64,000 bases of DNA, taken from NCBI GenBank assembly GCA_930367215.1, contig OV884056.1, positions 46,376,308 through 46,440,307 on the forward strand, read 5' to 3'. How positions within the stretch are numbered: position 1 is the first letter of the stretch; each line of letters begins with the position of its first letter. Below, one piece after another: positions 10,030 through 23,317 of this stretch. The position numbers and the translations under genes are program-made. Origin of the DNA: Pollenia angustigena (Eukaryota; Arthropoda; Insecta; Diptera; Polleniidae). The notes beneath the pieces were generated by a model that did not search any database, was not told the DNA's origin, and saw only the letters and a program-made list of their open reading frames with translations.

Positions 10030-10855
10030 TAGAATTTTAGCTTATTGATGGAACAGGTTGTATATTAGATCTTTCACTTCGTGCACTATCTTCGTTTTCT
10101 ATTAACCTTCTATACATTTTAATTTTGGACTCAAATGTCTTTTTTTCCAATGATAGACAATTTTGCAAACGTCTTTTTTTCATAGTTATCTTTTATCACA
10201 AAAAGTATACTTTTATTATTTAATTTAATTTCTTAATAGGTATTTTCTATCTTATTGTCACTTTTTTATATTTTAATAGGTATTTGTGTTATTTTTATTG
10301 TCACTCAATTCTTGCTTTCTGTCAAGGCAAATATTATTTTTTATCACTCTTTATTGTCACTGTCAATTTTTATTTCACTTTTTTTATATTTATTTTAAAT
10401 AATATAATGGGCGCACGTCACAATTTCATAAAATTCCTTTCGCTTTTAAAATTAATCTTGAATTTTTTACATATTTTACACATTCCATTCAAAAATGAAA
10501 CTGTCTAACATACATTCGTTGTTTCACTCTTACATACGCATTTCATTCCTGGAGTAATTAGCGTTGCCACTAGCAAACATTTCTTCCTAAAATGTTTTTA
10601 ACAACAGCAATTCCCAAAATTCCACCACTTTTTTTTTAAATAATTAATACAAATTTAGCTAAATTCTTATAATTATTAAAATTTATGAAACGTATTAACA
10701 GATATATTCAACATATTATTAAGTATATATAAAAATAAGAAGAAAAGATTAATAAAATTTGGGCTTTGCAAAATATTCCTAATTTGGTATACAAACGCAC
10801 ACGAGTGGCAACGCCACTTGTAACAATAAAAACAAACAAAAATAGTGCGTGTGTA

Positions 10856-11587
10856 TTAGTTTCGGTCATCCATTTCTTGTAGGGGAGCTATAGGAAAGTT
10901 GTAAAAAAAACTCATAAAATTCAGAAAAATGCATGAAATCTTTATTTGAATCGATAGTACGGTCCATATAATTAAATGTTTGAAGATTATTTCATGCAAA
11001 TGTTGACCGTGATTGCGCCTCAAATGGTCCATCCGCTTAGTCCAATGTTGGCATTCTGTTTCCAACATTTCGGCCGGTATCTCACGAATAAATGCTTCAA
11101 TGTTTTCTTCCAATGCGTCAATTGAAGCGGGCATGTGTGTAAAGACATGAGCTTTAACGTAGCCGCACAAAAAATAGTCTAAAGACGTTAAATCGCACGA
11201 TCTAGGCGGCCAATTGACCGGTCCCGAACGTGAAATAAAATGTTCACCGAACTCGCCTCTCAATAAGTCCATTGTGCTGTGTGGCATGTGGCACCGTCTT
11301 GTTGAAACCACATGTCGTGCAAGTCAACAAGCTCTTGCATTTTGGGCACAAAAAAGTTGGATATCATCTCACGGTAGCGCTCACCATTCACAGTTACGTT
11401 ACGATTCGCATCATCTTGGAACGGTCCAATGATGCCACCAGCCCATAAACCGCACCAAACTGTGACTTTTTCTCGATGCATAAATAGCTCTTGCAATGCT
11501 TCTGGCTGATCTTCACTCCAAAATCGACAATTCGGCTTATTAACTTACCCATTGAGCCAAAAATGAGCTTCGTCGCTGAACACAAGA
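10856..11587 (-). pseudogene. Broken transposase copy 4a (first half of duplication)
   Basis: Carries a 7-bp deletion between attgt and gctgtg near 11275, shifting the frame right after the second catalytic motif (ATCHTA). It also has cacaaaaaag near 11347 (Leu to Val) and gtaaagacatg near 11140. At 11587 the sequence jumps from the aacacaaga of the N-terminal region back to atgcttcaatg. Confidence 0.8.
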
Positions 11588-12083
11588 ATGCTTCAATGTT
11601 TTCTTCCAATGCGTCAATTGAAGCGGGCATGTGTGTATAGACATGAGCTTTAACGTAGCCGCACAAAAAATAGTCTAAAGACGTTAAATCGCACGATCTA
11701 GGCGGCCAATTGACCGGTCCCGAACGTGAAATAAAATGTTCACCGAACTCGCCTCTCAATAAGTCCATTGTTAAGCGTGCTGTGTGGCATGTGGCACCGT
11801 CTTGTTGAAACCACATGTCGTGCAAGTCAACAAGCTCTTGCATTTTGGGCAAAAAAAAGTTGGATATCATCTCACGGTAGCGCTCACCATTCACAGTTAC
11901 GTTACGATTCGCATCATCTTGGAACGGTCCAATGTTGCCACCAGCCCATAAACCGCACCAAACTGTGACTTTTTCTCGATGCATAAATAGCTCTTGCAAT
12001 GCTTCTGGCTGATCTTCACTCCAAAATCGACAATTCGGCTTATTAACTTACCTATTGAGCCAAAAATGAGCTTCGTCGCTGAG
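11092..12083. repeat. 496-bp tandem duplication inside transposase
   Basis: Bases 11092-11587 are repeated from 11588 onward. The junction lies between aacacaaga and atgcttcaatg, with about 1-2 bp of overlap at most. The first copy has the 7-bp deletion and the second does not, so the copies diverged after duplication or arose by unequal exchange between different units. Confidence 0.85.
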
Positions 12084-12179
12084 CACAAGAAGCGCGCGAT
12101 GAATTTTCTTAACAGAGCACGCATTTTGATAATAAAATTCAATAATTTGCAAGCGTTGTTCGTTTGTAAGACGATTCAT
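11588..12179 (-). pseudogene. Broken transposase copy 4b (second half of duplication)
   Basis: Lacks the C-terminal end because it begins inside the IDALEENIEAF region at the duplication junction. The rest runs to ATG 12179. Unique changes include GGNIGP (aatgttgcc near 11934) and a Met-to-Ile change next to the internal stop (acctattgag near 12050). Confidence 0.8.
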
Positions 12180-13070
12180 GGTTAAATTATAGACCAAACT
12201 GAAGATGTTTGACAGTGAAACAAAACACGAAACGTGCGTCAGCTGTTTAAACCAGTGCTGCCAAAAAGATAATAGCTAAAAAATCACCCATTATATTAGC
12301 GGAATATAACAAATCTTAAAATGTTGTTTATAGACATATTTTAACATAAAATAAGTAATGACGTAGAAAACAAAATAAATTTTCTGTAAATATTTTACTG
12401 GATAACCCCATTTCTTTAAATCTTAAAGTGAACGACGTCACGGGTAAAAGCTAGTTACAAAATAAAACATGGGTGGGGGTAGGTCTTTTTTGATCTACCT
12501 TGTATATATATTTTTAAGAAATGTTGCTTCTTTTTTTGGCAACTTTTAACACTTTTTCTCTTTTAGTTTTGGTACTTTCTTATTTTCAAAAAATTTGGCT
12601 AGAGATATTGTCCAGATTTAAGTGGGGTATATTTTAAGAGGTTAAAACGAAAAATGTTTTACTTTTGATACTTTTTCTCTTTTGGATAAATTTGGTATAC
12701 AGATTGCATATGGTCGAGATCAAAATATACGGTATTTTTTAATGGATAAAATTGGGATAAAACTGTTTCTTTTTATCTCTTCGAAAAATTTGGTATTCAT
12801 ATAAAACATAACCTAAATTAACGTACAGAGTACTTTCTGGGGGAATAAAATGAGTCAAAGCTCGTACTTTTAGTACTTCGTTGCATTTGGTATAAAAAGT
12901 ACAAAATATACGGCACTTTTTAAGGGGTAAAAAATGGATCAAATTGGTACTTTTTGTACTTTTTCGGAATGCGTATGGTCCATTGGCTGGAATATATTTA
13001 GGCGCCCATTCATTGCTTTTCATATCGACAACTATATGTAGGTTGCTCAAGATTATTGAGTGCTCAAAAA

Positions 13071-13207
13071 CCAGACACAGCTGACTAGTCAGTACTGATG
13101 CATATAACGGACACAGCTGACCAGTCAGTACTGACTGGTCAGTACTGACGCATATACCGGCCACAGCTGACTAGTCAGTACTGATTCATATATTCGTCAC
13201 TGTTGAC
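13071..13207. repeat. Palindromic repeat cluster (unit 4)
   Basis: Full arrangement. The first block reads ccagacac instead of ccggacac. Confidence 0.75.
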
Positions 13208-13590
13208 GTATTTTTTAGTTTTAATAAAACACTATTAAAATAAAACATCTCATTCAATTCTCATACAAATTTTTGTCTTTATTTAAAATAAAATTCAATA
13301 TTTTTTTGGTTTCCAAAATAACTTAAATAAATAAATACTTTTTTTTTTTAACTAAATTTTTTAAATTAATTATGTTTTGTTTGCATTCGAAAACGTTTGC
13401 TGGATCAAACATCATTCAACAGTTTCTTAATTACATTAAACAAGCACCTTCTTACAAATAAAGTTCAGTCAATAAAAAGTGTTAAAAATAAAGCTAAACT
13501 TTTACCAATTTATTGGTCACGCTTATTTTTTGATTTTTTTTCTCTTTTAGATTGATTATTTTAGTTTAAATTAAAAAAATTGTCGTCATT

Positions 13591-14170
13591 TTATATATTA
13601 ACCCCTTTTTCTTTTATGTATTTTTGTTGCTTTACCCTATGGTGGGCACGTTCAACCGCTTTTCTTATACTTTTTTCATACTCCCCGGCTCCTAGGTTCT
13701 GAAAAACATCTAAAATATGAAGTAAAAAAAAAGACAGAAATGTTAAATATTCAAAGACTAAAATTATTTAATGTCTGTACATACCTCTTACAATTTTATT
13801 TAGCAGCGTGAGATTTGACAACGGAAGTTTTCCCCACCTTCCATCCCAATTATATTTATATAGCAAATCATCTGCAAACGATGCACTAATAACACTGCCA
13901 ACATCTAAAGAAACACCTTTAATTTTATGAATATAGGACTTCTGTAAAGAAGTTGAATTACTGTTTGAGCAAGTAAAATATATAAAATATTGTGATTGTT
14001 ACCATGGCCTGAGCGTAATCGGAGTCTAGCTTCTCCTCTATTTCTTGCACTGCTGTTGTGGTCCGCAAGGGGAGCATGCTGGCGGTCTCATCAAGCCCTT
14101 GATCAGAAGTCTCTCCTGTCATGCGGCTGAGGTACTCTTGGGCTTTTTTTATGCCTACTTTACACTCCAT
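13591..14170 (-). CDS. DUF4806-like protein gene (copy 4)
   Basis: Intact frame across all three exons. The last residue is Ile instead of Lys (ttatatatta at the stop), which also removes the overlapping AATAAA hexamers. Residue 8 is Lys, as in most copies. Confidence 0.7.
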
Positions 14171-14996
14171 TAGAATTTTAGCTTATTGATGGAACAGGTT
14201 GTATATTAGATCTTTCACTTCGTGCACTATCTTCGTTTTCTATTAACCTTCTATACATTTTAATTTTGGACTCAAATGTCTTTTTTTCCAATGATAGACA
14301 ATTTTGCAAACGTCTTTTTTTCATAGTTATCTTTTATCACAAAAAGTATACTTTTATTATTTAATTTAATTTCTTAATAGGTATTTTCTATCTTATTGTC
14401 ACTTTTTTATATTTTAATAGGTATTTGTGTTATTTTTATTGTCACTCAATTCTTGCTTTCTGTCAAGGCAAATATTATTTTTTATCACTCTTTATTGTCA
14501 CTGTCAATTTTTATTTCACTTTTTTTATATTTATTTTAAATAATATAATGGGCGCACGTCACAATTTCATAAAATTCCTTTCGCTTTTAAAATTAATCTT
14601 GAATTTTTTACATATTTTACACATTCCATTCAAAAATGAAACTGTCTAACATACATTCGTTGTTTCACTCTTACATACGCATTTCATTCCTGGAGTAATT
14701 AGCGTTGCCACTAGCAAACACTTCTTCCTAAAATGTTTTTAACAACAGCAATTCCCAAAATTCCACCACTTTTTTTTTAAATAATTAATACAAATTTAGC
14801 TAAATTCTTATAATTATTAAAATTTATGAAACGTATTAACAGATATATTCAACATATTATTAAGTATATATAAAAATAAGAAGAAAAGATTAATAAAATT
14901 TGGGCTTTGCAAAATATTCCTAATTTGGTATACAAACGCACACGAGTGGCAACGCCACTTGTAACAATAAAAACAAACAAAAATAGTGCGTGTGTA

Positions 14997-15824
14997 TTAG
15001 TTTCGGTCATCCATTTCTTGTAGGGGAGCTATAGGAAAGTTGTAAAAAAAACTCATAAAATTCAGAAAAATGCATGAAATCTTTATTTGAATCGATAGTA
15101 CGGTCCATATAATTAAATGTTTGAAGATTATTTCATGCAAATGTTGACCGTGATTGCGCCTCAAATGGTCCATCCGCTTAGTCCAATGTTGGCATTCTGT
15201 TTCCAACATTTCGGCCGGTATCTCACGAATAAATGCTTCAATGTTTTCTTCCAATGCGTCAATTGAAGCGGGCATGTGTGTATAGACATGAGCTTTAACG
15301 TAGCCGCACAAAAAATAGTCTAAAGACGTTAAATCGCACGATCTAGGCGGCCAATTGACCGGTCCCGAACGTGAAATAAAATGTTCACCGAACTCGCCTC
15401 TCAATAAGTCCATTGTTAAGCGTGCTGTGTGGCATGTGGCACCGTCTTGTTGAAACCACATGTCGTGCAAGTCAACAAGCTCTTGCATTTTGGGCAAAAA
15501 AAAGTTGGATATCATCTCACGGTAGCGCTCACCATTCACAGTTACGTTACGATTCGCATCATCTTGGAACGGTCCAATGATGCCACCAGCCCATAAACCG
15601 CACCAAACTGTGACTTTTTCTCGATGCATAAATAGCTCTTGCAATGCTTCTGGCTGATCTTCACTCCAAAATCGACAATTCGGCTTATTAACTTACCCAT
15701 TGAGCCAAAAATGAGCTTCGTCGCTGAACACAAGAAGCGCGCGATGAATTTTCTTAACAGAGCACGCATTTTGATAATAAAATTCAATAATTTGCAAGCG
15801 TTGTTCGTTTGTAAGACGATTCAT
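14997..15824 (-). pseudogene. Broken transposase (copy 5)
   Basis: Standard broken form. It reads HVYTHMP and HGQHLHE, the majority state, with the internal stop near 15693. Confidence 0.85.
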
Positions 15825-16715
15825 GGTTAAATTATAGACCAAACTGAAGATGTTTGACAGTGAAACAAAACACGAAACGTGCGTCAGCTGTTTAAACCAG
15901 TGCTGCCAAAAAGATAATAGCTAAAAAATCACCCATTATATTAGCGGAATATAACAAATCTTAAAATGTTGTTTATAGACATATTTTAACATAAAATAAG
16001 TAATGACGTAGAAAACAAAATAAATTTTCTGTAAATATTTTACTGGATAACCCCATTTCTTTAAATCTTAAAGTGAACGACGTCACGGGTAAAAGCTAGT
16101 TACAAAATAAAACATGGGTGGGGGTAGGTCTTTTTTGATCTACCTTGTATATATATTTTTAAGAAATGTTGCTTCTTTTTTTGGCAACTTTTAACACTTT
16201 TTCTCTTTTAGTTTTGGTACTTTCTTATTTTCAAAAAATTTGGCTAGAGATATTGTCCAGATTTAAGTGGGGTATATTTTAAGAGGTTAAAACGAAAAAT
16301 GTTTTACTTTTGATACTTTTTCTCTTTTGGATAAATTTGGTATACAGATTGCATATGGTCGAGATCAAAATATACGGTATTTTTTAATGGATAAAATTGG
16401 GATAAAACTGTTACTTTTTATCTCTTCGAAAAATTTGGTATTCATATAAAACATAACCTAAATTAACGTACAGAGTACTTTCTGGGGGAATAAAATGAGT
16501 CAAAGCTCGTACTTTTAGTACTTCGTTGCATTTGGTATAAAAAGTACAAAATATACGGCACTTTTTAAGGGGTAAAAAATGGATCAAATTGGTACTTTTT
16601 GTACTTTTTCGGAATGCGTATGGTCCATTGGCTGGAATATATTTAGGCGCCCATTCTTTGCTTTTCATATCGACAACTATATGTAGGTTGCTCAAGATTA
16701 TTGAGTGCTCAAAAA

Positions 16716-16838
16716 CCGGACACAGCTGACTAGTCAGTACTGATGCATATAACGGACACAGCTGACCAGTCAGTACTGACGCATATACCGGCCACAGCTG
16801 ACTAGTCAGTACTGATTCATATATTCGTCACTGTTGAC
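16716..16838. repeat. Palindromic repeat cluster, short form (unit 5, first)
   Basis: Lacks the 14-bp ctggtcagtactga duplication, so the 26-bp palindrome is absent. This may be the ancestral three-block form or a secondary loss. Confidence 0.75.
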
Positions 16839-17772
16839 GTATTTTTTAGTTTTAATAAAACACTATTAAAATAAAACATCTCATTCAATTCTCATACAAA
16901 TTTTTGTCTTTATTTAAAATAAAATTCAATATTTTTTTGGTTTCCAAAATAACTTAAATAAATAAATATTTTTTTTTTTAACTAAATTTTTTAAATTAAT
17001 TATGTTTTGTTTGCATTCGAAAACGTTTGCTGGATCAAACATCATTCAACAGTTTCTTAATTACATTAAACAAGCACCTTCTTACAAATAAAGTTCAGTC
17101 AATAAAACCCCATTTCTTTAAATCTTAAAGTGAACGACGTCACGGGTAAAAGCTAGTTACAAAATAAAACATGGGTGGGGGTAGGTCTTTTTTGATCTAC
17201 CTTGTATATATATTTTTAAGAAATGTTGCTTCTTTTTTTGGCAACTTTTAACACTTTTTCTCTTTTAGTTTTGGTACTTTCTTATTTTCAAAAAATTTGG
17301 CTAGAGATATTGTCCAGATTTAAGTGGGGTATATTTTAAGAGGTTAAAACGAAAAATGTTTTACTTTTGATACTTTTTCTCTTTTGGATAAATTTGGTAT
17401 ACAGATTGCATATGGTCGAGATCAAAATATACGGTATTTTTTAATGGATAAAATTGGGATAAAACTGTTACTTTTTATCTCTTCGAAAAATTTGGTATTC
17501 ATATAAAACATAACCTAAATTAACGTACAGAGTACTTTCTGGGGGAATAAAATGAGTCAAAGCTCGTACTTTTAGTACTTCGTTGCATTTGGTATAAAAA
17601 GTACAAAATATACGGCACTTTTTAAGGGGTAAAAAATGGATCAAATTGGTACTTTTTGTACTTTTTCGGAATGCGTATGGTCCATTGGCTGGAATATATT
17701 TAGGCGCCCATTCTTTGCTTTTCATATCGACAACTATATGTAGGTTGCTCAAGATTATTGAGTGCTCAAAAA

Positions 17773-17895
17773 CCGGACACAGCTGACTAGTCAGTACTGA
17801 TGCATATAACGGACACAGCTGACCAGTCAGTACTGACGCATATACCGGCCACAGCTGACTAGTCAGTACTGATTCATATATTCGTCACTGTTGAC
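17773..17895. repeat. Palindromic repeat cluster, short form (unit 5, second)
   Basis: Same short form as the cluster 1,057 bp upstream, as expected from the internal duplication. Confidence 0.75.
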
Positions 17896-18277
17896 GTATT
17901 TTTTAGTTTTAATAAAACACTATTAAAATAAAACATCTCATTCAATTCTCATACAAATTTTTGTCTTTATTTAAAATAAAATTCAATATTTTTTTGGTTT
18001 CCAAAATAACTTAAATAAATAAATATTTTTTTTTTTAACTAAATTTTTTAAATTAATTATGTTTTGTTTGCATTCGAAAACGTTTGCTGGATCAAACATC
18101 ATTCAACAGTTTCTTAATTACATTAAACAAGCACCTTCTTACAAATAAAGTTCAGTCAATAAAAAGTGTTAAAAATAAAGCTAAACTTTTACCAATTTAT
18201 TGGTCACGCTTATTTTTTGATTTTTTTTCTCTTTTAGATTGATTATTTTAGTTTAAATTAAAAAAATTGTCGTCATT

Positions 18278-18857
18278 TTATTTATTAACCCCTTTTTCTT
18301 TTATGTATTTTTGTTGCTTTACCCTATGGTGGGCACGTTCAACCGCTTTTCTTATACTTTTTTCATACTCCCCGGCTCCTAGGTTCTGAAAAACATCTAA
18401 AATATGAAGTAAAAAAAAAGACAGAAATGTTAAATATTCAAAGACTAAAATTATTTAATGTCTGTACATACCTCTTACAATTTTATTTAGCAGCGTGAGA
18501 TTTGACAACGGAAGTTTTCCCCACCTTCCATCCCAATTATATTTATATAGCAAATCATCTGCAAACGATGCACTAATAACACTGCCAACATCTAAAGAAA
18601 CACCTTTAATTTTATGAATATAGGACTTCTGTAAAGAAGTTGAATTACTGTTTGAGCAAGTAAAATATATAAAATATTGTGATTGTTACCATGGCCTGAG
18701 CGTAATCGGAGTCTAGCTTCTTCTCTATTTCTTGCACTGCTGTTGTGGTCCGCAAGGGGAGCATGCTGGCGGTCTCATCAAGCCCTTGATCAGAAGTCTC
18801 TCCTGTCATGCGGCTGAGGTACTCTTGGGCTTTTTTTATGCCTACTTTACACTCCAT
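18278..18857 (-). CDS. DUF4806-like protein gene (copy 5)
   Basis: Intact frame. One Glu in the acidic helix is replaced by Lys (EIEKKL, from ttcttctcta near 18718). Confidence 0.7.
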
Positions 18858-19682
18858 TAGAATTTTAGCTTATTGATGGAACAGGTTGTATATTAGATCT
18901 TTCACTTCGTGCACTATCTTCGTTTTCTATTAACCTTCTATACATTTTAATTTTGGACTCAAATGTCTTTTTTTCCAATGATAGACAATTTTGCAAACGT
19001 CTTTTTTTCATAGTTATCTTTTATCACAAAAAGTATACTTTTATTATTTAATTTAATTTCTTAATAGGTATTTTCTATCTTATTGTCACTTTTTTATATT
19101 TTAATAGGTATTTGTGTTATTTTTATTGTCACTCAATTCTTGCTTTCTGTCAAGGCAAATATTATTTTTTATCACTCTTTATTGTCACTGTCAATTTTTA
19201 TTTCACTTTTTTTATATTTATTTTAAATAATATAATGGGCGCACGTCACAATTTCATAAAATTCCTTTCGCTTTTAAAATTAATCTTGAATTTTTTACAT
19301 ATTTTACACATTCCATTCAAAAATGAAACTGTCTAACATACATTCGTTGTTTCACTCTTACATACGCATTTCATTCCTGGAGTAATTAGCGTTGCCACTA
19401 GCAAACATTTCTTCCTAAAATGTTTTTAACAACAGCAATTCCCAAAATTCCACCACTTTTTTTTTAAATAATTAATACAAATTTAGCTAAATTCTTATAA
19501 TTATTAAAATTTATGAAACGTATTAACAGATATATTCAACATATTATTAAGTATATATAAAAATAAGAAGAAAAGATTAATAAAATTTGGGCTTTGCAAA
19601 ATATTCCTAATTTGGTATACAAACGCACACGAGTGGCAACGCCACTTGTAACAATAAAAACAAACAAAAATAGTGCGTGTGT

Positions 19683-20510
19683 TTAGTTTCGGTCATCCAT
19701 TTCTTGTAGGGGAGCTATAGGAAAGTTGTAAAAAAAACTCATAAAATTCAGAAAAATGCATGAAATCTTTATTTGAATCGATAGTAAGGTCCATATAATT
19801 AAATGTTTGAAGATTATTTCATGCAAATGTTGACCGTGATTGCGCCTCAAATGGTCCATCCGCTTAGTCCAATGTTGGCATTCTGTTTCCAACATTTCGG
19901 CCGGTATCTCACGAATAAATGCTTCAATGTTTTCTTCCAATGCGTCAATTGAAGCGGGCATGTGTGTATAGACATGAGCTTTAACGTAGCCGCACAAAAA
20001 ATAGTCTAAAGACGTTAAATCGCACGATCTAGGCGGCCAATTGACCGGTCCCGAACGTGAAATAAAATGTTCACCGAACTCGCCTCTCAATAAGTCCATT
20101 GTTAAGCGTGCTGTGTGGCATGTGGCACCGTCTTGTTGAAACCACATGTCGTGCAAGTCAACAAGCTCTTGCATTTTGGGCAAAAAAAAGTTGGATATCA
20201 TCTCACGGTAGCGCTCACCATTCACAGTTACGTTACGATTCGCATCATCTTGGAACGGTCCAATGATGCCACCAGCCCATAAACCGCACCAAACTGTGAC
20301 TTTTTCTCGATGCATAAATAGCTCTTGCAATGCTTCTGGCTGATCTTCACTCCAAAATCGACAATTCGGCTTATTAACTTACCCATTGAGCCAAAAATGA
20401 GCTTCGTCGCTGAACACAAGAAGCGCGCGATGAATTTTCTTAACAGAGCACGCATTTTGATAATAAAATTCAATAATTTGCAAGCGTTGTTCGTTTGTAA
20501 GACGATTCAT
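19683..20510 (-). pseudogene. Broken transposase (copy 6)
   Basis: Standard broken form. The tail past FKHLIIW has one substitution (TLLSI, from agtaaggtcc near 19785). Confidence 0.85.
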
Positions 20511-21392
20511 GGTTAAATTATAGACCAAACTGAAGATGTTTGACAGTGAAACAAAACACGAAACGTGCGTCAGCTGTTTAAACCAGTGCTGCCAAAAAGA
20601 TAATAGCTAAAAAATCACCCATTATATTAGCGGAATATAACAAATCTTAAAATGTTGTTTATAGACATATTTTAACATAAAATAAGTAATGACGTAGAAA
20701 ACAAAATAAATTTTCTGTAAATATTTTACTGGATAACCCCATTTCTTTAAATCTTAAAGTGAACGACGTCACGGGTAAAAGCTAGTTACAAAATAAAACA
20801 TGGGTGGGGGTAGGTCTTTTTTGATCTACCTTGTATATATATTTTTAAGAAATGTTGCTTCTTTTTTTGGCAACTTTTAACACTTTTTCTCTTTTAGTTT
20901 TGGTACTTTCTTATTTTCAAAAAATTTGGCTAGAGATATTGTCCAGATTTAAGTGGGGTATATTTTAAGAGGTTAAAACGAAAAATGTTTTACTTTTGAT
21001 ACTTTTTCTCTTTTGGATAAATTTGGTATACAGATTGCATATGGTCGAGATCAAAATATACGGTATTTTTTAATGGATAAAATTGGGATAAAACTGTTAC
21101 TTTTTATCTCTTCGAAAAATTTGGTATTCATATAAAACATAACCTAAATTAACGTACAGAGTACTTTCTGGGGGAATAAAATGAGTCAAAGCTCGTACTT
21201 TTAGTACTTCGTTGCATTTGGTATAAAAAGTACAAAATATACGGCACTTTTTAAGGGGTAAAAAATGGATCAAATTGGTACTTTTTCGGAATGCGTATGG
21301 TCCATTGGCTGGAATATATTTAGGCGCCCATTCATTGCTTTTCATATCGACAACTATATGTAGGTTGCTCAAGATTATTGAGTGCTCAAAAA

Positions 21393-21529
21393 CCGGACAC
21401 AGCTGACTAGTCAGTACTGATGCATATAACGGACACAGCTGACCAGTCAGTACTGACTGGTCAGTACTGACGCATATACCGGCCACAGCTGGCTAGTCAG
21501 TACTGATTCATATATTCGTCACTGTTGAC
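21393..21529. repeat. Palindromic repeat cluster (unit 6)
   Basis: Full form with the 26-bp palindrome. The last block has ctggctagtcag, which breaks its 12-bp palindrome. Confidence 0.75.
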
Positions 21530-21911
21530 GTATTTGTTAGTTTTAATAAAACACTATTAAAATAAAACATCTCATTCAATTCTCATACAAATTTTTGTCT
21601 TTATTAAAAATAAAATTCAATATTTTTTTGGTTTCCAAAATAACTTAAATAAATAAATATTTTTTTTTTTAACTAAATTTTTTAAATTAATTATGTTTTG
21701 TTTGCATTCGAAAACGTTTGCTGGATCAAACATCATTCAACAGTTTCTTAATTACATTAAACAAGCACCTTCTTACAAATAAAGTTCAGTCAATAAAAAG
21801 TGTTAAAAATAAAGCTAAACTTTTACCAATTTATTGGTCACGCTTATTTTTTGATTTTTTTTCTCTTTTAGATTGATTATTTTAGTTTAAATTAAAAAAA
21901 TTGTCGTCATT

Positions 21912-22491
21912 TTATTTATTAACCCCTTTTTCTTTTATGTATTTTTGTTGCTTTACCCTATGGTTGGCACGTTCAACCGCTTTTCTTATACTTTTTTCAT
22001 ACTCCCCGGCTCCTAGGTTCTGAAAAACATCTAAAATATGAAGTAAAAAAAAAGACAGAAATGTTAAATATTCAAAGACTAAAATTATTTAATGTCTGTA
22101 CATACCTCTTACAATTTTATTTAGCAGCGTGAGATTTGACAACGGAAGTTTTCCCCACCTTCCATCCCAATTATATTTATATAGCAAATCATCTGCAAAC
22201 GATGCACTAATAACACTGCCAACATCTAAAGAAACACCTTTAATTTTATGAATATAGGACTTCTGTAAAGAAGTTGAATTACTGTTTGAGCAAGTAAAAT
22301 ATATAAAATATTGTGATTGTTACCATGGCCTGAGCGTAATCGGAGTCTAGCTTCTCCTCTATTTCTTGCACTGCTGTTGTGGTCCGCAAGGGGAGCATGC
22401 TGGCGGTCTCATCAAGCCCTTGATCAGAAGTCTCTCCTGTCATGCGGCTGAGGTACTCTTGGGCTTTTTTTATGCCTACTTTACACTCCAT
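21912..22491 (-). CDS. DUF4806-like protein gene (copy 6)
   Basis: Intact frame. A His in the exon 3 RAHHR motif is replaced by Asn (tatggttggc near 21963). Confidence 0.7.
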
Positions 22492-23317
22492 TAGAATTTT
22501 AGCTTATTGATGGAACAGGTTGTATATTAGATCTTTCACTTCGTGCACTATCTTCGTTTTCTATTAACCTTCTATACATTTTAATTTTGGACTCAAATGT
22601 CTTTTTTTCCAATGATAGACAATTTTGCAAACGTCTTTTTTTCATAGTTATCTTTTATCACAAAAAGTATACTTTTATTATTTAATTTAATTTCTTAATA
22701 GGTATTTTCTATCTTATTGTCACTTTTTTATATTTTAATAGGTATTTGTGTTATTTTTATTGTCACTCAATTCTTGCTTTCTGTCAAGGCAAATATTATT
22801 TTTTATCACTCTTTATTGTCACTGTCAATTTTTATTTCACTTTTTTTATATTTATTTTAAATAATATAATGGGCGCACGTCACAATTTCATAAAATTCCT
22901 TTCGCTTTTAAAATTAATCTTGAATTTTTTACATATTTTACACATTCCATTCAAAAATGAAACTGTCTAACATACATTCGTTGTTTCACTCTTACATACG
23001 CATTTCATTCCTGGAGTAATTAGCGTTGCCACTAGCAAACATTTCTTCCTAAAATGTTTTTAACAACAGCAATTCCCAAAATTCCACCACTTTTTTTTTA
23101 AATAATTAATACAAATTTAGCTAAATTCTTATAATTATTAAAATTTATGAAACGTATTAACAGATATATTCAACATATTATTAAGTATATATAAAAATAA
23201 GAAGAAAAGATTAATAAAATTTGGGCTTTGCAAAATATTCCTAATTTGGTATACAAACGCACACGAGTGGCAACGCCACTTGTAACAATAAAAACAAACA
23301 AAAATAGTGCGTGTGTA

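Larger units (their letters stand above)
7293..10891. repeat. Tandem array unit 3 (46-bp deletion)
   Basis: 3,599 bp long. A 46-bp segment between ggtat and caaatt is missing at 8798/8799, with short AT-type microhomology at the edges. Confidence 0.95.
10892..15032. repeat. Tandem array unit 4 (496-bp duplication)
   Basis: 4,141 bp long, i.e. one standard unit plus 496 bp. The extra length is a tandem duplication within the transposase whose junction lies at 11587/11588. Confidence 0.95.
16051..18164. repeat. 1,057-bp tandem duplication
   Basis: Copy A is 16051-17107 and copy B is 17108-18164. Both share cattctttgc (others cattcattgc) and a palindromic cluster lacking 14 bp, so these variants predate the duplication. 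At the junction aataaaa meets ccccattt, with a short shared taa/aa. Confidence 0.9.
15033..19718. repeat. Tandem array unit 5 (1,057-bp internal duplication)
   Basis: 4,686 bp long. The block from ccccatttct at 16051 to 17107 is repeated from 17108, so the spacer and palindromic cluster occur twice before the single gene copy. Confidence 0.95.
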
